Assembly: GCF_900115865.1 (NCBI RefSeq)
Contig: NZ_FOXY01000003.1
Coordinates: forward strand, 248,001 to 312,000
Length of the DNA stretch: 64,000 nucleotides
Reading direction: 5' to 3'
Source: Donghicola eburneus
Lineage (GTDB): Bacteria; Pseudomonadota; Alphaproteobacteria; Rhodobacterales; Rhodobacteraceae
Shown one piece after another: positions 34,645 through 43,796 of the stretch (position 1 is the first letter of the stretch; each line of letters starts with the position of its first letter). Made by a program: the position numbers and the translations under genes. The notes below the pieces were generated by a model that was given only the letters and a program-made list of their open reading frames with translations, had not been told where the DNA came from and did not search any database.

Positions 34645-36538
34645 CCGTCGGGGCGTCCTCGGTCACTTCGGTTGTTGTCTCTTCTGCGCTGTTATCGGCC
34701 TCGGTTTCAAGACCTTCTTCAGCTTCAGCGGGTGTTTCGCTTGTCAACATGCGGAATTCGATGCGTCGGTTGGCTTCTCGGCCCTCTTCGGTGCCGTTGT
34801 CGGCAATGGGGTCTTCTTCGCCATAACCTTTTGACAGGAAGCCCGAAACCAGCACGCGGCGATTCATCAGTTCTGTCAGAACCGACGAGGCGCGACTCTC
34901 GGACAGGGCTTGGTTCATTTCTTCGCGGCCTTGGCTGTCGGTATAACCTGCGATTTCCATTTGGAACTGCGGGCACTCCTGCAGAACCTCGGCAATCCGG
35001 TCCATGCTGCTCAGGGAGTCTGCAGAAATGGTGGCCGAGCCCGGCTCGAAGGTGATCTTGTTTTCTGCATTGATAGCTTGGATCGATGCAATGCACTCTT
35101 CCGGCGTGGGAATATTTGCGAGCGGATCCAGCATTTCGTCGTAGGTTACGTTGATCGAGAAATCCGCAGCGTCGCCAAGTTTCGAGGACAGGATACGCGC
35201 GATATCGGCGCTGGCGGTTTCAATGCCGGTATTGCCCGTCACAACGATGTCAGAGGCTGTGACGCGCGCGCTGCCGTCATGCAGTTGGTCCAGCGCCTCG
35301 AGCGCGGCGAGCACACGCAACCCCCAGCCCATCGGCAGATCCTCGTCGATGCGGGCGGTCATTTCGACCACGTCCGCACCGAAGCGCGCACGGGCATAAC
35401 TCTCGCTGGTGCGGCGGCTGAGTTCGTCACCGATCCGGCCGGCGAGTAGTACCTCGCCATCTTCGCCAAGTGTCGCGGTGAAATCGACGGGACCTTCTTC
35501 GGCATCGGGCGTTTCGGGCAGCACAGCGTGCAGTGAGAAGACGTCGGGCAGGTCGTTCTCTAGCTTGCCGACAACGCGGTCAAAGACAGCCTGATCGGTG
35601 CCCTCTGCGGCCAGCAAACTGATATCTGCGTCAGAAATGGTGACCGAGCCTTGGCCAAGCTGCGCCAGACCATTGATCGCCAGAACCGCCGCGTCGCCCC
35701 ATTGCGTCGAGGGCGAGCCAAGGCCCACCACGCAGTTTGAGTTGGCGGGGGCACCTACGGCAATCGCGGTGCGCATGATTTCGGTGCGGGCTTCTTCGGT
35801 GTCGGCGGTGCAAGCATCGAAGCGCGCGCCGCTTTCGTCGCGCACCATACGCAGGGTAAATGGCGTGATGACAGGGCGGGGCGCGGTGATGTCGAGGACG
35901 ACCTTCAGGCCTGTCGGCGTGGCACGGCGCAGCTCAGCTTCGGCGCGGCGTTTGGCTTGGATGCTGTCGGTGATGGCCTTGACCACCACTTCGTCCGCAG
36001 AGATCGAGATTTTCGAGCGTGGCAAACCGGCCAGAGCATTCTCGGCAAAGCGCAATGCGCGATCCCAGCCTTTGGGCACAGGATAGTTTGCGGTCTGAAG
36101 CAGGTCAGTGACTTCGCCATTCGTGACATTCGCCACAGTCTCGACAATTAATTCGCGGTCGGTTTTCGCAGGGATCAGCCCGATCAAAGAGGTTCCGCTG
36201 TCGTTGCGCAAAAGTTCGATAGAGAACCGAGGTGCCAGAACCCGTGAGGTGCGTTTGACGCTCATTTTGTCTGCAACGCGTGCGCCGTCCACAACCTTGG
36301 ATGCCACGTTGACCGCAGTAAAGCGCTGCGCTTCACTCGGGGCTTCGCCGAACAGATTGACTTGTAGGCCATCAGCTTCGACTTCGGCCCAGTCCAAGCC
36401 CGCGTCATCCAAGGCTTCTCGGATCGACAGTTCGGAGTTTTCTTCCATCACGGTCGCGGCCATGCCAGCCCCAAAGTACGCCAGTCCCGCGGCCACGCTG
36501 AGGAAAACAATGATGATCGCAAACGACTTGAGGCGCAT
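34631..36538 (-). CDS. OmpA-family protein with BON-like N-terminal repeats
   Basis: A 635-residue envelope protein. The N-terminal TM segment (about 5-25) may be uncleaved. The middle (about 40-490) consists of BON-like alpha/beta repeats recognisable from recurring Ala-rich helices and strands (EALDDAGLDWAEVEADG, GLQVNLFGEAP). The C-terminal OmpA domain (about 495-610) has GYTDSQG and ANRRIEFRM and should bind peptidoglycan. An acidic tail ends the protein. The ATG at 36538 has AGGA 7 bases upstream; a GTG six bases further is less likely. Resembles the ArfA/OmpATb layout. Function inferred only. Confidence 0.82.
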   Translation of the reverse strand: MRLKSFAIIIVFLSVAAGLAYFGAGMAATVMEENSELSIREALDDAGLDWAEVEADGLQVNLFGEAPSEAQRFTAVNVASKVVDGARVADKMSVKRTSRVLAPRFSIELLRNDSGTSLIGLIPAKTDRELIVETVANVTNGEVTDLLQTANYPVPKGWDRALRFAENALAGLPRSKISISADEVVVKAITDSIQAKRRAEAELRRATPTGLKVVLDITAPRPVITPFTLRMVRDESGARFDACTADTEEARTEIMRTAIAVGAPANSNCVVGLGSPSTQWGDAAVLAINGLAQLGQGSVTISDADISLLAAEGTDQAVFDRVVGKLENDLPDVFSLHAVLPETPDAEEGPVDFTATLGEDGEVLLAGRIGDELSRRTSESYARARFGADVVEMTARIDEDLPMGWGLRVLAALEALDQLHDGSARVTASDIVVTGNTGIETASADIARILSSKLGDAADFSINVTYDEMLDPLANIPTPEECIASIQAINAENKITFEPGSATISADSLSSMDRIAEVLQECPQFQMEIAGYTDSQGREEMNQALSESRASSVLTELMNRRVLVSGFLSKGYGEEDPIADNGTEEGREANRRIEFRMLTSETPAEAEEGLETEADNSAEETTTEVTEDAPTDEPD

Positions 36539-36600
36539 AGACACGTCCTTTGGTAGCCCAACCTCCGATAGGGTCTAGGCTGTTGCTGCTGAAGGATCAA

Positions 36601-37563
36601 TCAAACGAACAGTGCAACGGCGAAAAACAGCACAGGCAAGAGCCCCGCATTCCGATTTGCACGGAAGAGCCGCAAGCAGATATCCGGATCGTTGATGTCC
36701 AATTGGCGCAGTTGCCAAATCATGTGCCACGCCATGGCCCAAGCCGCACCAAGTGCAATCACGAACCGCAGCACATTGGCGGCGGGTAGAGCAGTGACGA
36801 TAGCGGCGGTCATCAGGAGGATAGTCAGAACCATAAACAGACGAAGGATGCGGGGGCTGTTCTCTCCGAACAGGCGCGCGGTTGACTTGACCCCGATGAG
36901 CGCATCGTCCTCAGCGTCTTGGTGGGCATAGATCGTGTCGTAAAAGATCGTCCATGCCATGCCTGCAAGGTACAACAGGATCGGTGGCCATCCCAGCGTG
37001 CCGGTGACCGCCGCCCACCCCAAGAGGGCGCCCCAGTTGAATGCAATCCCGAGGAAAACCTGAGGCCACCATGTAAAGCGTTTGGCAAAGGGGTAAATGC
37101 AGACGGGCGCCAAGGACAGAATTCCCAGCAGAATAGCGGTGGGGTGCAATGTCAGCAACAGGCCAAAGGCGACCAGAGCTTGGGCCACCATCCAGACGGC
37201 CGCTTGTTTGACGGTAACCTGACCCGAGGGGATGGGCCGAGAGCGGGTGCGCGCCACTTCGCCATCAATCTTGCGGTCAGTGATGTCATTCCATGTGCAG
37301 CCTGCCGCACGCATCAGGAACGCGCCAATAGCGCAAACGATCATAACCCACAGTGCGGTCCAAGAGAACGACCCCAGATGCAAGCTCGCCAGCAGCACGG
37401 ACCACCAGCACGGTAAGAGCAACAGCCACGTGCCCGCAGGTCGGTCTGCACGGCTCAGGCGCAGATAAGGGCGGGTGACCGGTGGTGCTAGTCTATCGAC
37501 CCAGTTGCCGACCGAATCCGCAACGGTGCCTGCGCCCTCTGGCGCTTGGTTCTGAGCGGGCAT
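36601..37563 (-). CDS. ubiA: 4-hydroxybenzoate polyprenyltransferase
   Basis: Membrane prenyltransferase that joins the ubiquinone side chain to 4-hydroxybenzoate; 320 residues with about eight helices. The first Asp-rich motif is NDITDRKID and the second is YAHQDAEDD. The start ATG at 37563 is the first one that does not run into the divergent rsmE gene: the reading frame remains open to 38025 but that part is antisense to rsmE. Only 12 bases separate its start codon from that of rsmE, so the promoter of each must lie inside or across the other gene. Confidence 0.93.
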   Translation of the reverse strand: MPAQNQAPEGAGTVADSVGNWVDRLAPPVTRPYLRLSRADRPAGTWLLLLPCWWSVLLASLHLGSFSWTALWVMIVCAIGAFLMRAAGCTWNDITDRKIDGEVARTRSRPIPSGQVTVKQAAVWMVAQALVAFGLLLTLHPTAILLGILSLAPVCIYPFAKRFTWWPQVFLGIAFNWGALLGWAAVTGTLGWPPILLYLAGMAWTIFYDTIYAHQDAEDDALIGVKSTARLFGENSPRILRLFMVLTILLMTAAIVTALPAANVLRFVIALGAAWAMAWHMIWQLRQLDINDPDICLRLFRANRNAGLLPVLFFAVALFV

Positions 37564-37575
37564 ATGGTGGCCTCC

Positions 37576-38301
37576 ATGTCGACGAACGCAAAAATTCGCC
37601 TCTATGTAGAGCAGCCCTTGGGTCAGGGGCAATCCATTCCCTTGTCGCGGGATCAGGCCCACTACCTGTTCGGGGTAATGCGGCTGAGTGTTGGTGCCCA
37701 TGTTCTGCTGTTTGACGGCCAGACCGGAGAATGGTTGGCCGAGGTGGTCGAGGCAGGCAAACGTGGCGGCACGCTGAGCTGTGTTGAACAGACCAAACCA
37801 CTGCAAATGCCCCCTGATCTCTGGCTGATGTTCGCCCCGATTAAAAAGGCGCGCACTGATTTTATCGTCGAAAAGGCGGCAGAGATGGGTGCAGCGCGGA
37901 TCATGCCTGTTCAGACCGACTTCACAAACTCGGAGCGCATCCGTCAGGACCGATTGCAAGCCCATGCGGTCGAGGCAGCCGAGCAATGCGGTGGTACTTT
38001 TGTCCCCGAAGTGACGGACCTGCAAAAGCTGGACCGCCTGCTCGCTGAGTGGCCCGAGGACCGACAGCTTATGTTTTGCGATGAGGCGCGCGTTGGCGAA
38101 GCGTTGGGGCTAGGCGATGTGTCTCGTGGCCCGTGGGCCATCCTGATTGGTCCCGAGGGCGGCTTTTCCGACGCGGAACGCAATCGTCTGTCCGCTTTGG
38201 CGCAGGCCCGCGTGGTCAGTCTAGGTCCCCGTATCCTGCGCGCAGACACGGCGGCTGTCGCGGCAATGACCCTGTGGCAACAGCAACTTGGGGATTGGTG
38301 A
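37576..38301 (+). CDS. rsmE: 16S rRNA (uracil-1498-N3)-methyltransferase
   Basis: SPOUT methyltransferase that modifies U1498 of 16S rRNA; 241 residues. N-terminal PUA-like domain (KIRLYVEQPL), then the SPOUT knot with IGPEGGF and LGPRILRADTAAVAAM. The start at 37576 (MSTNAKIRL) is chosen by family; upstream ATGs at 37564 and the frame start at 37546 fall in the ubiA start region. It is divergent from ubiA. It is followed by a phosphotransferase gene, a membrane protein gene and gshA, the RsmE-GshA neighbourhood being common in alphaproteobacteria. Confidence 0.93.
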   Translation: MSTNAKIRLYVEQPLGQGQSIPLSRDQAHYLFGVMRLSVGAHVLLFDGQTGEWLAEVVEAGKRGGTLSCVEQTKPLQMPPDLWLMFAPIKKARTDFIVEKAAEMGAARIMPVQTDFTNSERIRQDRLQAHAVEAAEQCGGTFVPEVTDLQKLDRLLAEWPEDRQLMFCDEARVGEALGLGDVSRGPWAILIGPEGGFSDAERNRLSALAQARVVSLGPRILRADTAAVAAMTLWQQQLGDW

Positions 38302-38305
38302 AGCG

Positions 38306-39235
38306 GTGGCAGCGTGGCTGGATCCGTCCCAAGAGACCGGATTGATCGCTGAACTCGGAGAGCTCTTGGAACGTGCGGGGTTGTCCCACCGCTCGGATGT
38401 GAAGGCGATCCTGAAGGACGGCAAAGATGCGCTTGTGGCGCTTGGTCATTTCGACGGTCGGAGTGCGGTCTTCAAAGCCTATCGATCGGAAGACGCGGCA
38501 AAGCTCGTCGAAAATTCCGTTGCAGCGCTGATGCGATACGGGGCCCGACTCGACGGCTTAGGGAGTGCAGTGGTCCAAGTGTTGGCATCTTCTCCTGCGA
38601 GCGGCCTTTTGGTGATGGAAGAGGCACAGGGCACGCAAGCCAGCCGCCTGCCAGACCGTTTGGATGTTGACCAAGCCGCTCACATGCGACGCGCAGCACG
38701 CTGGCTCACCCAGTGCGCTGGCTCAGATACCGTTGAGCGCGGCTTTGCTCCAAACAAGTCTTTGCGCCCGCTCGAGGATTACATTCGGGGCCACGATGCA
38801 CTTGCGGCCGAATGTACGGACCTCTTGAAATCGCTCAAAAGCCAGTGTCCCGCTTTGCGTGGCCATCCTCTGATTTGGGGCCCAACTCATGGCGATTTTG
38901 CTCCGGTGAACTTGGTGGATGACGGGCGTTGCTTGATCGCGTTCGACGTGCAGGGTGTACCAACTTTACCTCTGATCAAGGTCGCAGCCCACTTCCTCGT
39001 GGCTCGCGACTTCAAGCGCGCGATTACACAGCCTCTGCAGTGGGGCCTTGATGCTCAGACCACTCGGGATTTCTTGCAAGAATTCGAGAGGCAAATAGCT
39101 GTCGACACCTTGGCGATTCGGTTCTTTGTGGGGCATGCGATTCTTCGGCGGCTTCTCTTTGACAGTTTCAAAGGGAAAGGTCGCGAAAACGCCAAAGTCC
39201 GCGCGCAACATTATCTGCAAGATTTGCGGGAATAG
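38306..39235 (+). CDS. Aminoglycoside phosphotransferase-fold kinase
   Basis: A 309-residue protein of the APH/choline kinase fold. The catalytic loop is THGDFAPVN (Asp and Asn as usual) and the metal-binding position is the Asp of AFDVQG, in place of the usual DFE/DWE. A conserved Lys lies in AVFKAYRSED. An initiation codon is not clear: GTG at 38306 is given; TTG at 38288 would overlap rsmE by 14 bases. No ribosome site is strong for either. The substrate is unknown; nothing indicates antibiotic resistance. Confidence 0.72.
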   Translation: MAAWLDPSQETGLIAELGELLERAGLSHRSDVKAILKDGKDALVALGHFDGRSAVFKAYRSEDAAKLVENSVAALMRYGARLDGLGSAVVQVLASSPASGLLVMEEAQGTQASRLPDRLDVDQAAHMRRAARWLTQCAGSDTVERGFAPNKSLRPLEDYIRGHDALAAECTDLLKSLKSQCPALRGHPLIWGPTHGDFAPVNLVDDGRCLIAFDVQGVPTLPLIKVAAHFLVARDFKRAITQPLQWGLDAQTTRDFLQEFERQIAVDTLAIRFFVGHAILRRLLFDSFKGKGRENAKVRAQHYLQDLRE

Positions 39236-39308
39236 AGGCGCGGGCTTGGAATTTCCTGCCGCTCTCATACATGCTTTACAGATGGAATTAATTAACCCTC
39301 GAGGCCCC

Positions 39309-39815
39309 ATGATACGCAAAGAAGCCAAAGACGCCCTGATGCGCTGGCGCGGCGTGATCTTAGCGGCCCTGATCGGGGCGTTTGGCCTACGCCTTCTGCT
39401 GGCGACGTTCGGAATCATGCCCTGGATTGGCGGGCTTTTGGTGGCGCTGTCAGTTGTAATGCTTTTCGCCAGTCTCCAACGCATGCGATTTTTCTCGGGG
39501 CGTGACGGACCCGGTGTCGTTCAGGTCGTTGAGGGGCAACTCTCTTATTTCGGGCCACTTGATGGCGGCATTGTCTCGCTGACAGAAATGAACCGGATTG
39601 AGTTGGATCCGACCTGCCAGCCCGCGTGCTGGCGGTTTTTCCAAGGCGGCCAAAATCCGGTTCACATACCTGTGAATGCCGAGGGCTCGGAACAGCTGTT
39701 CGATATATTTGCAAGGCTTCCGGGCATCGACACGGGCCGTATGCTGGACGAGTTGCGCGGAAATGCACAGCAGCCTGTTGTGATTTGGCGCAAGGACGAC
39801 TTGCGGCTGCATTGA
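39309..39815 (+). CDS. Conserved membrane protein of unknown function
   Basis: A 168-residue protein with two adjacent TM segments near the start (about 15-33 and 38-57) and a soluble C-terminal domain (about 65-168). The second part includes SYFGPLDGGIVSLTEMNRIEL and CQPACWRFF. The ATG at 39309 is preceded by GAGG; an in-frame ORF to 39126 overlaps the preceding gene and lacks support. It lies between the phosphotransferase gene and gshA. I recognise no catalytic motif. Confidence 0.7.
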   Translation: MIRKEAKDALMRWRGVILAALIGAFGLRLLLATFGIMPWIGGLLVALSVVMLFASLQRMRFFSGRDGPGVVQVVEGQLSYFGPLDGGIVSLTEMNRIELDPTCQPACWRFFQGGQNPVHIPVNAEGSEQLFDIFARLPGIDTGRMLDELRGNAQQPVVIWRKDDLRLH

Positions 39816-39876
39816 CTTGGGCTACAAAACGGGCACAGGTGTTGACCTCAATTTCTGACAAAAGCGGAGTGCGCCG

Positions 39877-41247
39877 ATGTCCATCCCCCAGTCCGGTGGC
39901 GGCCTAATCGAAGATCAAAGCCAGCTGGCCGAATACCTCGCCTCGGGGTGCAAGCCGCGTGAAGATTGGCGGATCGGGACCGAGCATGAAAAGTTCGGCT
40001 ACTGCAAAGACAGCTTGCGCCCGCTGCCCTATGAGGGCCCGCGCTCCATTCTGGCCGTTCTCGAAGGCCTGCGCGATCGCCACGGCTGGGACCCCGTCCT
40101 AGAAGGGGACAAGCTGATCGGCCTGACCAAAGACGGCGCGAATGTCAGCCTCGAGCCCGGTGGCCAGCTGGAATTGTCGGGCGCACCGCTTGAGACGATT
40201 CACCAGACTTGCGACGAGGTGAACCAACACCTGCGCGACGTCAAAGATATCGCGGATGAAGTGGGCGTTGGTTTCATCGGACTTGGCGCTGCACCAATCT
40301 GGTCGTTCGAGGACATGCCCCGCATGCCCAAGGGCCGGTATCGCCTGATGACCGATTACATGGACCGCGTGGGCACCATGGGCAAGTCCATGATGTACCG
40401 GACCTGTACGGTTCAGGTGAATCTCGATTTCGATACCGAAGCGGACATGGTGCAAAAGATGCGCGTGGCGCTGGCCCTGCAGCCGGTCGCAACCGCGCTC
40501 TTTGCAAACTCTCCTTTCTTTGACGGTCAGCCGAATGGCCACAAGAGCTGGCGCAGCCGCGTGTGGCGCGATCTGGACAGCAGCCGGACCGGTATGCTTC
40601 CTTTCGTGTTTGAAGAGGGCTTCGGGTTCGAGCGCTGGGTCGACTACGCACTCGATGTGCCGATGTACTTCGTCTACCGCGACGGGAAATACATCGACGC
40701 GCTCGGCCAGTCTTTCCGCGACTTCCTAAAGGGCGAGCTGCCCGCGCTGCCCGGCGAGAAACCGACGCTGTCGGATTGGGCAGACCACCTGACCACCATC
40801 TTTCCCGAAGCGCGCGTGAAGAAATTTATCGAGATGCGTGGTGCTGACGGCGGACCATGGCGCCGCCTGTGCGCGCTGCCGGCGTTCTGGGTTGGTCTGA
40901 TGTACGACCAGTCCGCGCTCGATGCGGCGTGGGACCTGTGCAAGGACTTTACCGCTCCGCAGCGCGAGGCTCTGCGCATCGCGGCATCTGAACAGGGTCT
41001 CCAAGCTCAGGTCGATGGTATCAACATGTTGGATCTGGCCCGCAACGTGGTCGATATCGCCGAGGGCGGCTTGAAAGCCCGCGGCAAAGAAGGTGCGGGT
41101 GGTCTGGTGCCAGATGAGACGCACTTCTTAAACGCTCTGAAAGAGAGCATCGAAAGTGGTAAAACGCCCGCCGACGAACTTCTGGATCGCTATAACGGCG
41201 AATGGGGCGGGGACTTAACCCGCATTTACCAAGACTTCAGCTACTAA
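39877..41247 (+). CDS. gshA: Glutamate-cysteine ligase (plant/alphaproteobacterial type)
   Basis: First enzyme of glutathione synthesis: ATP-dependent joining of glutamate and cysteine. The 456-residue length and motifs (RIGTEHEKFGY, LEPGGQLELSGAP, MMYRTCTVQVNLDF) match the proteobacterial-plant GCL family and not E. coli GshA. Two Cys residues in plant GCL form regulatory disulfides; their equivalents are not evident here. AGCGGAG precedes the ATG. It is followed by the palindromic element and converges on plsY. Confidence 0.95.
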   Translation: MSIPQSGGGLIEDQSQLAEYLASGCKPREDWRIGTEHEKFGYCKDSLRPLPYEGPRSILAVLEGLRDRHGWDPVLEGDKLIGLTKDGANVSLEPGGQLELSGAPLETIHQTCDEVNQHLRDVKDIADEVGVGFIGLGAAPIWSFEDMPRMPKGRYRLMTDYMDRVGTMGKSMMYRTCTVQVNLDFDTEADMVQKMRVALALQPVATALFANSPFFDGQPNGHKSWRSRVWRDLDSSRTGMLPFVFEEGFGFERWVDYALDVPMYFVYRDGKYIDALGQSFRDFLKGELPALPGEKPTLSDWADHLTTIFPEARVKKFIEMRGADGGPWRRLCALPAFWVGLMYDQSALDAAWDLCKDFTAPQREALRIAASEQGLQAQVDGINMLDLARNVVDIAEGGLKARGKEGAGGLVPDETHFLNALKESIESGKTPADELLDRYNGEWGGDLTRIYQDFSY

Positions 41248-41270
41248 GATTTTGGCCCGCCGCGTACCTT

Positions 41271-41319
41271 GAGTATTTAGACAAAGCAGAAAGGTAGACT
41301 TCTTTTTGCTTTAATACTC
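41271..41319. repeat. Palindromic intergenic element, copy B
   Basis: Outer arms GAGTATT (41271-41277) and AATACTC (41313-41319), inner arms AAAGCA (41283-41288) and TGCTTT (41307-41312), with partial pairing of the central AGAAAGG and TTCTTTT parts. It shares its design with the copy at 14394-14455. It lies between the convergent gshA and plsY genes, where it could serve as a bidirectional terminator (T-rich on both strands). Confidence 0.62.
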
Positions 41320-41340
41320 GCAGCGCGCGGCCAGCCAATG

Positions 41341-41949
41341 TCACTTCTGCCCGATCTTGGGTTCTGTGCCTGCCATCAGGCGCGAAATGTTCGCAGCGTG
41401 GCGGTAGTAGATCAGCACCGCCAGCGCGATTGCCAATCCGACCAGCTGCGGTGCCCCCAGCACATAAGCCCAAATTGGTCCCAGTGCTGCCGCGACAAGT
41501 GCGGACAATGACGATATCTTCAGAGTCTTTGCGGTCACCAGCCACGTGAGGCAGCACGCAACTCCTGCGGGCCAGAACAGCGCGAGCATGGTACCGAGGT
41601 AAGTCGCAACGCCCTTGCCGCCTTTGAACTTCAGCCAGATTGGGAAGCAGTGTCCGAAAAACGCGGCAAGGCCTGCAATCTGCGCGGCGTCTGGGCCAAT
41701 GGCAAAGCGCGCGATCAGGACGGCGATTGCGCCTTTGCCGCTGTCCAGAACCAAAGTCGCAGCGGCGGCTGGCTTGTTGCCGGTGCGCAAGACGTTGGTG
41801 GCGCCGATGTTTCCTGATCCGATTTGGCGTAGGTCGCCAAGGCCGCAGATACGCGCAATGACCAGACCGAACGGGATAGAGCCAAAGAGATACCCGAGCA
41901 CCGCCGCAGCAGCCAGAAGGGTCGGGGCAGAGGTGAAGTCGGGGAACAT
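41341..41949 (-). CDS. plsY: Acyl-phosphate glycerol-3-phosphate acyltransferase PlsY
   Basis: Inner-membrane enzyme that acylates glycerol-3-phosphate using acyl-phosphate; 202 residues, five TMs. The three motifs are GSIPFG, GSGNIGATNVLR and GHCFPIWLKFKGGKGVAT (split here by its key residues GHCFP and GGKGVAT). The ATG at 41949 lies one base after the pyrC' stop; an in-frame ORF to 42000 overlaps that gene. It ends the pyrB-hypothetical-pyrC'-plsY group. Confidence 0.95.
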   Translation of the reverse strand: MFPDFTSAPTLLAAAAVLGYLFGSIPFGLVIARICGLGDLRQIGSGNIGATNVLRTGNKPAAAATLVLDSGKGAIAVLIARFAIGPDAAQIAGLAAFFGHCFPIWLKFKGGKGVATYLGTMLALFWPAGVACCLTWLVTAKTLKISSLSALVAAALGPIWAYVLGAPQLVGLAIALAVLIYYRHAANISRLMAGTEPKIGQK

Positions 41950-41950
41950 A

Positions 41951-43234
41951 TCAGAGCGCTCCGTAGACGAAATTGCCGCCGACGATCGTGGCGCGGACAC
42001 GGCCTTCCATGCGGGCGCCGTCGAAGGGGGTGTTCTTGGACTTTGAATTCAGGCGCCAACGGTCCAACACAAAGGGCGCGTTGGGATCAAAGACGACCAG
42101 ATCGGCAGGCGCATCTGGTGACAGGCGGCCTGAGGGCAGGCCGAGGCGTTTGGATGGGTTCAGTGACATGGCGCGGAACAGGGTCGGCAGGTCCAATTGG
42201 CCCGCGTGATACAGGCGCATCGCTGCGGGCAGTAGCGTTTCCAGTCCGACAGCACCGCTTGCCGCTTCTTCGAAGGGCAGGCGTTTGCTCTCTTCGTCCT
42301 GAGGGGTGTGCATGGAGCAGACGATGTCGATCAATCCCGAAGCGACGGCTTCGATCGCGGCTTGGCGATCCTCTTCGTCGCGTAGGGGCGGGGTGACTTT
42401 GAAGAACGTCCGGTAGTCCGCCACGTCCAGCACGTTCAAAGTCAGGTGGTGGATTGAGATGCCTGCGGTGATATCCAGACCGTTGCGCTTGGCGCGTTCC
42501 AACGCGGGCAGAGCGCGGGCAGTCGTGATCTGGTCAGCGTGGTATTTCGCTCCGGTCATTTCCAGAAGGGCGATGTCGCGGTCCAGTCCCATGCGTTCGG
42601 CCATCGGGCTGACCGAAGGCAAGCCACGCAGGGTGGCGAATTTACCGCCCGTGATGCAAGCGCCCGAGGACAGGCCAGGCTCTTGGGGGTGACCGATGAC
42701 CAGCGCATCAAGGCTGCGGGCATAGGTCAGTGCGCGGCTCAGGACTTTGGTGTTCTGGATCACGCGGGTGGTGTCGGTGAAGGCGACTGCGCCAGCGTCC
42801 AGCAAGAACCCGATTTCGGTCATTTCCTCGCCGCGGAGGCCCTTGGTCAGGGCGGCCATGGAGTGCATGCGGACGGGCGTGACTTCGCGGGCGCGTCGCG
42901 TCACGAACTCCAGCGTTTCGGGCGTGTCGATGACCGGGTTGGTGTCGGGGCGGGTCGCGATGGTGGTCACACCGCCCGCCGCGGCTGCCAGACCTGCGGT
43001 TTTGAAGCTTTCCTTGTGGCGCTCGCCGGGTTCGCAGACTTTGACGCCGATATCGACGATGCCGGGGGCGACGCACATCCCGTCGCAGTCATAGGTCTGA
43101 TCCACACGCGGGGCAGGCGCTGCGCCCTCTTTGCCGGTGGCAAGGATGTGACCGACGTCATAGGCCAGCCAGCCGCGGTATTCAGTGCCTGCTTCGGGGT
43201 CGATCAGGCGGGCGTTGGTGAGCAGAGTGGTCAT
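41951..43234 (-). CDS. Dihydroorotase homologue lacking metal ligands (PyrC'-like)
   Basis: A 427-residue amidohydrolase-fold protein of the dihydroorotase family, but with key residues missing. The metal-binding HxH of the family (DLHVHLREPG) is DIGVKVCEPG here: residues 63 and 65 are Gly and Lys. The late catalytic block (TDHAPH in active enzymes) is CSMHTPQ, lacking the Asp. The remaining fold motifs (GVTTIATRPDTNPV, GHPQEPG) are retained. It is therefore probably a structural PyrC' that partners PyrB, as in Pseudomonas class A ATCases. Catalytic activity is unlikely. It is in one operon with pyrB. Confidence 0.85.
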   Translation of the reverse strand: MTTLLTNARLIDPEAGTEYRGWLAYDVGHILATGKEGAAPAPRVDQTYDCDGMCVAPGIVDIGVKVCEPGERHKESFKTAGLAAAAGGVTTIATRPDTNPVIDTPETLEFVTRRAREVTPVRMHSMAALTKGLRGEEMTEIGFLLDAGAVAFTDTTRVIQNTKVLSRALTYARSLDALVIGHPQEPGLSSGACITGGKFATLRGLPSVSPMAERMGLDRDIALLEMTGAKYHADQITTARALPALERAKRNGLDITAGISIHHLTLNVLDVADYRTFFKVTPPLRDEEDRQAAIEAVASGLIDIVCSMHTPQDEESKRLPFEEAASGAVGLETLLPAAMRLYHAGQLDLPTLFRAMSLNPSKRLGLPSGRLSPDAPADLVVFDPNAPFVLDRWRLNSKSKNTPFDGARMEGRVRATIVGGNFVYGAL

Positions 43235-43265
43235 GCCGCTGGGTCCGTTCGTTTGGGGCGTGCGA

Positions 43266-43796
43266 TCAGGCGGCCAGCCAAAGGGCTAGCGCGATCAGCA
43301 GCGCAATCAGAAAGATGGCGAGAAGGGTCGGGAATTTCTTGCGCGGGGCGACTGGGTCAGAGTCCACGCCGGTCAGCACACCTTGGGACGATTCCTGCGG
43401 CAGGCTTTCGAAGACCACAGGGGGGACGTCCTCGGGGTATTCGCCAATCAAGGTTAGACGCGGATCAAGGGTTAGATCGTGCTCGCGGCCCGCAAAGGCA
43501 GCGGACATCAGGATCATCACATGTCCGTCCAGCGCATTCAGGCGGGCGCGGTCGGGGGCGAGCACATCCTCGGCGATGCCTTGGCCTTCGATCAGGTAGC
43601 CAACAAGGCCGAGCCCTTCGAGATCGCTGATGGGGAACACCTCGACATACTGGGGGTCGATCAGATCGATCCCGAGCAGTTCAGAAACCTTGGTGTTCAC
43701 TTCGAGGTAGGGCTGGACCTCGAACGCATCCATCGAGAGGGCAAAGACGCGGATTGCGCCGGCCTCGTTCTCTTTGATGTGCAGGGTCTGGATCAT
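43266..43796 (-). CDS. C-terminally membrane-anchored protein between pyrB and pyrC'
   Basis: A 176-residue protein of unknown function. Residues 1-140 are soluble and acidic, with a beta-rich pattern; the last 20 residues (about 152-174, [17 protein letters not shown]) form a TM anchor preceded by RKKF, a tail-anchor arrangement. It overlaps pyrB by 4 bases and precedes pyrC' by 31 bases. The position suggests a link to ATCase or pyrimidine control, but no motif supports it. Confidence 0.7.
   Translation of the reverse strand: MIQTLHIKENEAGAIRVFALSMDAFEVQPYLEVNTKVSELLGIDLIDPQYVEVFPISDLEGLGLVGYLIEGQGIAEDVLAPDRARLNALDGHVMILMSAAFAGREHDLTLDPRLTLIGEYPEDVPPVVFESLPQESSQGVLTGVDSDPVAPRKKFPTLLAIFLIALLIALALWLAA

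Noticed and set aside
38306-39235. Aminoglycoside resistance gene
   Set aside because: Only the fold is shared; the metal motif differs and the gene sits in a housekeeping neighbourhood conserved in this order.
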